Made by a program: the position numbers and the translations under genes. 38,630 nucleotides of DNA, from contig CAJTXU010000026.1 of assembly GCA_910584125.1 (NCBI GenBank), positions 1 to 38,630 of the forward strand, in the 5' to 3' direction. Positions 32,723 through 38,630 of the stretch are shown one piece after another. Numbering within the stretch: the stretch's first letter is position 1; each line of letters opens with the position of its first letter. The stretch comes from an uncultured Muribaculaceae bacterium (GTDB taxonomy: Bacteria; Bacteroidota; Bacteroidia; Bacteroidales; Muribaculaceae). The notes beneath the pieces are model-generated. The model did not search any database. It was given only the letters and a program-made list of their open reading frames with translations, and was not told the DNA's origin.

Positions 32723-33640
32723 ATGAACATAAAAACGGAGCCTAAGGTCCTCGAATATAAAATGAACTTGCACTTGCACGGGAAGCCGCATCTGAACCGC
32801 TGCGAACGGTTATGGATTGTGATGTTTCTGATTGTTTCGGTCATGACGCTGTCGCCGGCCGTCGCGACGGCTCTGGGCATCGGCGACTTCACATTCTCCC
32901 ATCTGGGGCCGGCCGAAGGCTTGAACAGCCAGCGCATCTATTCACTCAAACAGACCGACGACGGCGGCGTGTGGATGACCACTCAGAGATTCGTGGCCAG
33001 ATACAACGGCGTGGGCATTGAGAGTTTCGAACTTGGCGGCAACGGAGGCCGGCTGAATCCGGCGGAACGCAACCTGCGGTTTGTCCAGTCGTCCGACAGC
33101 GTGCCGCAGGTGTTCGACTCGTGGGGTAACATCTACCGATACAACCCGGTGCAGAACCGATTTGACGTTGTGGCCGACGGGGCATCCTTGTTCAAAAACG
33201 ACAACAAACTCAACGATGTATATAAGGAAGGAGACACCTATTGGCTTGCGACGGGCAAGGGAGTATTCACGCTGCGCGACGGCAAAGCGGCCCAGGTGGC
33301 CTCGGGGATGTATGTCAACTGCATCATCCCCGGTCCGGAAGGCATCATGCTCTTCGGCACGCGCCAGGGGTTGAAGTCAGTGAGCTGCAAGGGAAGTGCC
33401 GCGTCAGGCATAAAGCTCAAGCCATATCTGCCGCATGTCGTGGTGAGCGGGCATTATGACGCCGACACAAGGCGTATGTGGCTCGGCACGTACGACAAGG
33501 GACTCATCATAGCCGACGGCAGCGGGGCGAGCGCCGCGGTCGAAGGTGTGCCGCATAATCCGGTCCGCAATATCGTGGCCTACGACAGCAAGACAATGCT
33601 CGTGGGGGTGGAAGGAGGCGCACTTCCCAACGTATTGTAA
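32723..33640 (+). pseudogene. Truncated two-component-regulator propeller sensor (HTCS-type N-terminus)
   Basis: The ATG at 32723 (or 32762) opens a frame of about 305 codons. A signal anchor (LWIVMFLIVSVMTLSPAVATA) is followed by propeller-type repeats of periplasmic sensor domains: FTFSHLGPAEGLNSQRIYSL, GVWMTTQRFVARYNG, TYWLATGKGVFTL, RMWLGTYDKGLIIA. Full hybrid two-component or related regulators are around 900-1400 residues, with membrane helix, kinase, receiver and AraC-type HTH; all are missing. The frame ends LVGVEGGALPNVL, where the last residues no longer fit a propeller strand and look like an RloA C-terminus. The gene appears cut by a deletion or insertion at the island boundary. 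Confidence 0.75.
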
Positions 33641-33642
33641 TC

Positions 33643-34221
33643 ATGGCAAGAAGAATCAAAGAGCGTAAACTCAAAAATCCGACGATTACAATCGTCGGCG
33701 AGGGTGCTACCGAGCGCTACTACTTTACACACCTGAAACTCCTCAACGGCTATAACTACGTATGCAAGCCCCGCAACTTTGCCGAACAGAACATTGATGA
33801 CATTCAACGTCAAGTTGAACGGGTACTCGCTGATGACGGGATAGCCGTATGTGTATTCGATGTGGACGTGACTCGCATACATCAGGCCGATAAGGTCAAA
33901 TTCGGCACCATGTGTCGGCGTTATGCCGGTAATCCGTCTGTAATCATCTGTGAGAGTATGCCGTCGATTGAGTTCTGGTTTCTTCTCCACTATCTCAATA
34001 CCAACCGCTATTTCGCTTCATCTGATGATGTGATTGCCATGCTCCACAGATTCCTGCCTGATTTCAGCAAACAACAGTCATTCCTGTCTCGCGACAATTG
34101 GGTAGCCGCACTATTGGCCGACAACAAACTTTCAACAGCCATCTCCAATTCCGTTGCGCTTGGATAAGAAGGAGAATCATATTCCAACCTTCATAAGTTA
34201 TACACGCTTCTTAATTCATAA
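33643..34221 (+). pseudogene. RloB-family (AbiLii-like) gene with premature stop
   Basis: The frame from the ATG at 33643 gives 174 residues with RloB/TOPRIM-like motifs: ITIVGEGATERYYF, VCVFDVDVTR and MPSIEFWFLLHYL. It stops at 34165-34167 (TAA) after ISNSVALG. The same frame then continues EGESYSNLHKLYTLLNS to a second TAA at 34219-34221, which reads like the normal RloB tail. A nonsense change near the end is inferred. RloB proteins pair with an upstream ATPase, RloA; here its place is taken by the truncated sensor. The missing tail is short, but with no partner the gene is probably non-functional. Confidence 0.7.
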
Positions 34222-34377
34222 GGCGACTCACATAATATCATACCGTAATTTCCGGTTGTTTCGATACAAAATATTGCGATTAAGCACCGTTGGGGGGTAC
34301 AAATTTTTGCGATTATAACCTCGATTTTTACAAAAAACTGAGTTTAGGACTGATTTTTTAATATCACGCTTGGATAA
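34157..34377. repeat. 11-bp direct repeats CGCTTGGATAA
   Basis: CGCTTGGATAA occurs at 34157-34167, spanning the premature stop of the RloB gene, and at 34367-34377, bounding about 200 bp of AT-rich sequence. The interval holds no convincing gene. It may mark a short insertion or recombination site, or be chance. Confidence 0.35.
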
Positions 34378-34421
34378 ACCGTATCGGGGATGCGCCGGGC
34401 CGTTTACGGGCGATCTTGGGG

Positions 34422-34460
34422 TAAAAGAAAAAGCCAAACTGCGGTGAAGCAGTTTGGCTT
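34422..34460 (-). terminator. Intrinsic terminator for minus-strand transcripts
   Basis: AAGCCAAACTGC (34431-34442) and GCAGTTTGGCTT (34449-34460) form a perfect 12-bp stem with a 6-nt loop. On the minus strand it is followed by TTTCTTTTAC. It probably ends the antitoxin/toxin-remnant transcript. The 260 bp between it and the remnant (34461-34723) holds no recognisable gene. Confidence 0.8.
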
Positions 34461-34723
34461 ATCTTCCGGTGATCCGCCTGGGGTTGGCGAATCTTATGCT
34501 TTGCATTGATAATCAAGTTGTTGACATTGCTCTTCCTGTGGTGTACACGTTACGCACACGACAGTGTTTCAATGTTCTTCGGCATTTTTCATCCGATAGT
34601 GCAAATTTAATCATTTTCCGCGATGTACACGCTATCCTAAATGTTAAAGTTTCTGCAATCGGAATCAGCATATTAGCCGTTATACTGCTGTCAAATCTCA
34701 ATTATCTTGTCTCTCTTGGAATC

Positions 34724-34843
34724 TCAGTGCTCGTTTGAGGGATGTTCGGAAAGGACTTCATCGCAGGCTGTGTCTCCGATAATCACAAAGTTGTCAGAGA
34801 AGTCGGCAAACGCTTCCCTGAATTTTTCAAGTCCTCCTACCAT
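34724..34843 (-). pseudogene. N-terminal stub of an AbiEii/AbiGii-type nucleotidyltransferase toxin
   Basis: A 39-codon frame from the ATG at 34843 reads MVGGLEKFREAFADFSDNF then VIIGDTACDEVL and stops at 34724. This is the expected start of AbiEii/AbiGii-family nucleotidyltransferases, whose N-terminus runs G-L-x-K-F-x-x-x-F then VIIGGTACD. The catalytic D-x-D region and the remaining roughly 200 or more residues are gone. The ATG overlaps the TAG stop of the antitoxin gene (ATGGTAG), the usual coupling of the pair. Confidence 0.7.
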
Positions 34844-35766
34844 TTTATTTCATTCATCATTATTTCAATTTCTTTCTCAACCCGCGGGTCTTTATCATCT
34901 TTCAATGTCAGATACAATGACAGTTTATCCACATAGCCAGAAGTGCCTAACGGTGGATACTTCCATATCTCGATGCGCTGGATGTCCTCAAAAGAGTGCA
35001 ATTCGGATATAGAAGATTTGTGTTCACGCACCCACTCCGCAGTCAAAACTCTTGTCGGGACATCCTCCGGTGCAAGCATTGAGTAATGCGACAGGGCTGA
35101 GATTCCACCGACATCTCCTTCGGGAAATACATCTGATGTATATTCTATGCTTTTGATTGGATCAATCAGATTAGTTGACACATTATTCCAAAGTTCTTTC
35201 CCTGACAGTTCAAACACAAGTTTCTTATTCCTGCTGCCTTCCAGACTAACCAATCCCAATGCTTCAAGTTGCTTTATGGATTTGGCGATTGTCTTATATT
35301 TATAAGGTACTTTATCCTCCAACTCTTTAAGCGACAAACCGTCAAGGCTCTCGATCTGTAGATGATAAAAAAGAATATATTGTGTTGACGGATAAAACAA
35401 TTCTTTAATCTCACTTTTTGTTGACAGCCTGTTGATAATCAAGGTAGGCACAAATGCAAATTTATCGGCTACGATAAAATACACTCCTTGCTCCACTAAT
35501 CGGTCACGCTCATAAGTCAATAAATTGTCAAAGTAAAATACAGCCGGAATATGCTTGATGCTTTCAATTCTTTCCGAAATCTTACGACGCTGCACATTGG
35601 TATAATCCATTTCACCTTTGGCCACAAGCAAAAGCATAACCTGCCCATTGAAATCAAACTGCATCATCTTGAAATTTGCAATGAGTTCAAGCCACAGACC
35701 TTTTTGGTCTTGCTTGGATAGATTCCGAAGCTCTATCTGCTGTCCGGCGATTGTTATCTCCTTCAT
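34837..35766 (-). CDS. Winged-helix antitoxin-like protein (type IV TA, AbiEi-like)
   Basis: A 309-residue protein without signal or membrane segments. Its middle (residues about 125-180, LSLKELEDKVPYKYKTIAKSIKQLE) is a MarR/winged-helix DNA-binding unit. The N-terminal part (IAGQQIELRNLSKQDQKGLW) and the C-terminal KYPPLGTSGYVDKLSLYL segment match proteins that in Bacteroidetes precede an AbiEii/AbiGii nucleotidyltransferase toxin. Here that toxin is reduced to a 39-codon stub, so this is an orphan antitoxin. A 17-bp palindrome 10 bp upstream is a likely self-regulatory operator. AbiEi naming is by role and neighbour rather than by a clear domain match. Confidence 0.6.
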   Translation of the reverse strand: MKEITIAGQQIELRNLSKQDQKGLWLELIANFKMMQFDFNGQVMLLLVAKGEMDYTNVQRRKISERIESIKHIPAVFYFDNLLTYERDRLVEQGVYFIVADKFAFVPTLIINRLSTKSEIKELFYPSTQYILFYHLQIESLDGLSLKELEDKVPYKYKTIAKSIKQLEALGLVSLEGSRNKKLVFELSGKELWNNVSTNLIDPIKSIEYTSDVFPEGDVGGISALSHYSMLAPEDVPTRVLTAEWVREHKSSISELHSFEDIQRIEIWKYPPLGTSGYVDKLSLYLTLKDDKDPRVEKEIEIMMNEIKW

Positions 35767-35776
35767 GTTCTACGAT

Positions 35777-35830
35777 ATTTTGCATTATTCTCCGAGTGTT
35801 GGAGAATAATGCAAAATTGCGGAGAATAAT
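35777..35830 (-). promoter_or_regulatory. 17-bp-arm operator palindrome and third half-site upstream of the antitoxin
   Basis: Arms 35777-35793 and 35801-35817 are exact complements (ATTTTGCATTATTCTCC) around GAGTGTT. A third half-site GGAGAATAAT lies at 35821-35830. On the minus strand CAATTTTG (35819-35812), a near -7 box, overlaps the right arm, and a TTTG lies about 20 bp further upstream. This is the layout of an autoregulated toxin-antitoxin promoter. Confidence 0.65.
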
Positions 35831-35908
35831 CTAATTTTACAAATATATCAGGATTCATTTTTTTAACAGGGACACATTTTACATCAATCCCAGTTATAAT
35901 ACACCGTG

Positions 35909-35929
35909 GTGTTCAATGTCATTGAACAC
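35909..35929. repeat. 21-bp palindrome
   Basis: GTGTTCAATG and CATTGAACAC flank a single T in the 322-bp gap between the RloB gene (ending 36089) and the antitoxin gene (starting 35766). It is an operator-like symmetrical site with no adjacent T-tract. Confidence 0.6.
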
Positions 35930-35968
35930 TGCAAGGTATATGAATTAATTCGGAATAACACGCTCCTC

Positions 35969-36010
35969 CTTAATTTCGGCAATAGAACCTTGCTTATTGC
36001 CGAAATTAAG
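35969..36010. terminator. 16-bp-arm inverted repeat after the RloA/RloB operon
   Basis: CTTAATTTCGGCAATA (35969-35984) and TATTGCCGAAATTAAG (35995-36010) are perfect complements with a 10-nt loop, about 80 bp beyond the RloB stop on the minus strand. No clear U-tract follows. It could terminate the RloA/RloB transcript or mark an insertion site. Confidence 0.5.
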
Positions 36011-36088
36011 TTATTGTGATAGCCATGCTTTTTCCCCATCGTGCCGTGGTGTTGACGAGCGAACACACTTCATACTATACTGACAAAA

Positions 36089-36703
36089 TCAGACAATTCC
36101 CAGCTCTTTGAACATTGAGCCTATTTCGGAATAGGTATAATCCCGTTCTCCGTCAATCAGGCATTTCTCAGATTTCAGGGCATTCTCAATCGCCCTTACC
36201 CAATCACCGCCTTTCTTCTGGAAATATTGATGCAATGGATGTGTCCTGAAAAACCGTTGAGTTTTTTCATATCCACATATCCGGCAAAGCTCGTCCTCTA
36301 TGCTTTTTGAATCGGCATAATTTTGTCCCGTATATCTGAAATAATAAAGGAAGAACAGTTCAGTGCAGCGGTCAGTCTCAAAGAAACGGACTTCATAATT
36401 GAGCCCCTTTTTCTCATTGTGGACCTTCTTGCCATGATATTTCCGTTTCAATTCAGAATAGGCTGCCCAACTTGTCGGGTCTTTCTTCTTATTGTCCATG
36501 TCGATAAGACAAAAAATCCTGTCATATCCGATTGCTATTGCAGATTCAATCGAGCGTTCCAATTCACGCAGGCTCGTATTCTTCGGAGTGTCCGGTTTGA
36601 TGCTCTGTAACTGGCGGAACTCATCCTTCAATGAATTGAGATAGAAGAACTCCGTAGGGCCTTCGCCGATAATCACAGTGGTTTGTTTCCTTACTTTTGG
36701 CAT
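36089..36703 (-). CDS. rloB: RloB-family protein (AbiLii-like)
   Basis: A 204-residue protein with a TOPRIM-like layout: VIIGEGPTEFFYL (Glu14, Glu18), IFCLIDMDNKK (Asp-x-Asp) and TDRCTELFFLYYF in place of the usual S-x-E-F-W-x-L block. The family acts together with an RloA ABC-type ATPase; AbiLi/AbiLii of Lactococcus, an abortive-infection system, has the same pairing. It starts 3 nt after the RloA stop codon, so the pair is translationally coupled. It is distant from the decayed RloB at 33643, so it is not a recent duplicate. A nuclease-like effector role is inferred. Confidence 0.8.
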   Translation of the reverse strand: MPKVRKQTTVIIGEGPTEFFYLNSLKDEFRQLQSIKPDTPKNTSLRELERSIESAIAIGYDRIFCLIDMDNKKKDPTSWAAYSELKRKYHGKKVHNEKKGLNYEVRFFETDRCTELFFLYYFRYTGQNYADSKSIEDELCRICGYEKTQRFFRTHPLHQYFQKKGGDWVRAIENALKSEKCLIDGERDYTYSEIGSMFKELGIV

Positions 36704-36706
36704 GGC

Positions 36707-37906
36707 TCATTTCTGATTTAAGATGAACGGCGAACCCAACACAGGTTTTGACCCAAACCGACCGATACGATAGGAATTGTAGAGTGAGTGTTCCCTGCGG
36801 AGGCCGAGTTTGTCAGCGCGGGTATATTCAGATGCCGCCGTTTCAGATGACTTCTCTACGAACCACACTGATTGACGGTTTTCATTAAACTGATCTTCTG
36901 AAAGCAATGTCATCTCCTGTGTTGTGAAAAACAACTGCGATTGGCACGAATTGGCAAGGAAGACCTGAATATAATACAGTAGCAGATCATAATGCAAATC
37001 CTCGCCTAATTCGTCAAGCATATAGATATGGTCTCCGGTTATGGCATTATACAGATAGTTAAGATCAACCAGATATTTAATTGTTCCGGCAGACTGTGTG
37101 GAGAGAGGCAACATGAAGTTACCTTCATCTGATGTATTTACAAACTCCACATGGTTTTCAACGCCATCCGATATGACGCTGAAATTTGAAATATTGAAAT
37201 CAGCCTTTTTCAACATCTGTATGAAGAATTCTTTCTTTTTCTCATTCTGACTTACCTCTTTCAGAAGAGAGACGAGGCTTCCGCCGTCATTGTTGACTCC
37301 ATGTACATGGGACTTAATCCAATTGTACAGTGCCGCAATCTTACATGCGTCTTCCGGCAAGGACACTTTTCCATATGTGGAGAGGACCGAATGATTGTTG
37401 AGAGTATGCTCTTTCAGAACCCGGAGCGTCTTCGCCTTTATGCCAATGCTTGTTCCAAATTTAATCTCGCATTGTCTGTCTTCGCCGACAAACTCGCGTT
37501 CATAAAACAGAGACTTGCTCTTATTGGGATAGTAATTCAATTCCTCCCTTATGATATGGCTTCCGAGATATAAAATCATGTAATCATATCTGACACCGTC
37601 GGCATAAAAAGACACGAACATCTTTGTCGGCTGATCCTTGGTCAAAGCAAAAGGCATTTCAGAATGCACCCTTTCATTTCGGTCTTTACGGTCAATGAAC
37701 ATAAGCTCAAAAGCGTTCTGCATCGCTTTGAGCATATTCGATTTACCCGAAGCGTTGGCTCCGAATATTATTCCCACACGGCCAAGATGAACACCTTTTG
37801 TGATTTCGGCACTCATCCAGTTTCCATCATCGCCGTCCGTCTCAAAGTTCATCGTTTGACGTTCCCGAATTGACAGGTAGTTTTCAGTCCAGAATTCGCG
37901 TATCAT
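36707..37906 (-). CDS. rloA: RloA-type AAA/ABC ATPase (AbiLi-like)
   Basis: A 399-residue SMC/ABC-like ATPase. Walker A is GANASGKS at residues 49-56 after the typical IREFWTENYLSIRERQTM start. The ABC signature-like LSTQSAGTIKYL and Walker B IYMLDELGEDLHYDLL lie in the C-terminal third, followed by LFFTTQEMTLL, the H-loop region with Gln where His is usual. The C-terminal SYRIGRFGSKPVLG resembles the RFG-x-x-P tail of the family. It is expected to sense phage attack and control the RloB effector. A candidate promoter lies at 37951-37981. Confidence 0.85.
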   Translation of the reverse strand: MIREFWTENYLSIRERQTMNFETDGDDGNWMSAEITKGVHLGRVGIIFGANASGKSNMLKAMQNAFELMFIDRKDRNERVHSEMPFALTKDQPTKMFVSFYADGVRYDYMILYLGSHIIREELNYYPNKSKSLFYEREFVGEDRQCEIKFGTSIGIKAKTLRVLKEHTLNNHSVLSTYGKVSLPEDACKIAALYNWIKSHVHGVNNDGGSLVSLLKEVSQNEKKKEFFIQMLKKADFNISNFSVISDGVENHVEFVNTSDEGNFMLPLSTQSAGTIKYLVDLNYLYNAITGDHIYMLDELGEDLHYDLLLYYIQVFLANSCQSQLFFTTQEMTLLSEDQFNENRQSVWFVEKSSETAASEYTRADKLGLRREHSLYNSYRIGRFGSKPVLGSPFILNQK

Positions 37907-37950
37907 TTTGTATTATACCTAAAATTCAAGCCCATATTGCAGGCCAACTG

Positions 37951-37981
37951 CAAAATTAGCCATAATTTTTGGTGTTTCCAA
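37951..37981 (-). promoter_or_regulatory. Candidate promoter of the RloA/RloB operon
   Basis: On the minus strand, TTGG (37981-37978) and TAATTTTG (37958-37951) are 19 bp apart, about 45 bp upstream of the ATG at 37906. The -7 box is exact; the -33 box deviates at one base. Confidence 0.5.
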
Positions 37982-38027
37982 GAAAATCAAGGCTAAATAC
38001 GGTCAATGCTTTATTCAGATGCGATTT

Positions 38028-38370
38028 TCAGAAATATAAACTCCAGAGAGGTACGACGGCTGGGCTTGTCATCGCACAGCGAGGCAATGTCTGGTAATGG
38101 CAATGCCGTCCGCGGCGTTTGCCGGAGGCTGCTCTACCGCCGACCGCATTACCTGAGAATGAGAGCGGGCTAAACACCGAGTTGCTGAACGCCGGAGCCG
38201 GAGCTTCGCCAATCCTGCTCTTGCTTATCTGCAACTCCGTATTCTTAACGCCCGCTCCATTACCCGTTTCGTTTAGCCGTCGCGCCATTCTTCCGTTGTC
38301 AGCACTCCACGATGCGAAAGATTGTGACGGCCTCTGTGCATTACGGCATGCCTCCATTTCCTGATTCCGT
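38028..38370. other. GC-richer, palindrome-rich segment at the island edge
   Basis: This stretch is clearly GC-richer than its AT-rich flanks. A 109-codon minus-strand frame (38357-38028, MEACRNAQRPSQSF...) is open but low-complexity (Arg/Ser/Ala) and not recognisable as a folded protein. It is reminiscent of small frames annotated in Bacteroides conjugative elements. Complementary pairs include GGTAATG/CATTACC (near 38093 and 38150), and GAGCGGGC/GCCCGCTC with GAGTTGC/GCAACTC nested (38163-38258). It could be a structured RNA or a fragment of a mobile element. The rest of 37907-38630 shows no gene. Confidence 0.35.
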
Positions 38371-38630
38371 CACATACATTCGCCTTTCCGGGAGTGTGGC
38401 ATTTCAAATTTCATGTAGGTAACACTTCAACTGATTTTAGAAAAAACATTTCCGTATGTCGGTTATTCTGTGTCTCCAAAGAGGCAACTTCGGCTCTATG
38501 TTTATTCGGCAATTTCAGCATAATGCAATCATCTATTGGAAAGCATATTCGCTCGTGATGGAATAACGTGCCGGTAACGGGCTATTCTTTTGCCGCCTGT
38601 CAGAAAAATCTCCAGCCCTACGGGTAGTAT

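Noticed and set aside
34228..34437. A 69-codon minus-strand frame between the RloB gene and the terminator
   Set aside because: AT-rich, Asn/Arg-rich product without similarity to any family; it runs into the terminator stem.
34513..34701. A 62-codon minus-strand frame after the toxin stub, considered as toxin continuation
   Set aside because: Its sequence does not match nucleotidyltransferase motifs (no D-x-D block), so it does not extend the remnant.
35884..36066. A 60-codon minus-strand frame over the palindromes
   Set aside because: Made almost wholly of the palindromic DNA, with no family resemblance.

Overview
The window looks like a chromosome segment of a Bacteroidales bacterium, most likely a Muribaculaceae-type gut commensal. 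The evidence is gene content (a carboxypeptidase-regulatory/beta-barrel outer-membrane protein, TPR proteins with a transmembrane helix and a C-terminal HTH or histidine-kinase-like domain, a two-component-regulator propeller fragment, GSCFA, DUF6155, a class A2-type beta-lactamase) and several promoters of the Bacteroidetes form TTTG-N19/20-TAnnTTTG. The family-level placement is inference.

Layout. 1-4.5 kb: outer-membrane barrel gene and a membrane TPR/LuxR-HTH regulator, with phased TTAAGAC repeats between them. 4.5-9.7 kb: a frameshifted YhcG-type PDDEXK gene, a 330-bp MITE-like element with nested palindromes, a flavodoxin-family reductase, a class A beta-lactamase with an extra C-terminal domain next to a BatD-like secreted protein, and a fused remnant of a restriction-modification operon. 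9.7-11.4 kb (+): ogt and a stand-alone homocysteine methyltransferase. 11.4-15 kb (-): glutaminase, MFS transporter and asparaginase, probably one operon. 15.1-17.7 kb: GSCFA gene converging with, and overlapping, an AAA-ATPase/PD-(D/E)XK gene. 17.9-26.4 kb (-): two tandem TPR/pseudo-histidine-kinase paralogues, a UvrD-type helicase and a type I pullulanase whose leader carries an unusual inverted-repeat structure. 26.5-31.7 kb (-): lipoprotein, polyprenyl synthase, TatD, CPA2-type antiporter and aquaporin. 31.8-32.6 kb (+): tRNA-Ser(GGA) and a DUF6155 gene.

From about 33.6 kb to the window end an AT-richer accessory island interrupts a propeller-type sensor gene. It holds a decayed RloB gene (premature stop), an AbiEi-like winged-helix antitoxin with a 17-bp operator palindrome and only a 39-codon stub of its nucleotidyltransferase toxin, and an intact, translationally coupled RloA (ABC-type ATPase)/RloB (TOPRIM-like) pair of the AbiL type. 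The last six codons of the sensor fragment look like the C-terminus of a lost RloA gene, so the left edge seems to be a deletion scar. The window end is a GC-richer, palindrome-rich segment without a convincing gene.

The most notable signals are the scarred defence island, the restriction-modification fossil, the MITE-like element, the pullulanase leader, the paired pseudo-kinases and the phased repeats upstream of the outer-membrane protein gene. Functional calls rest on motif recognition only; no database search was possible.
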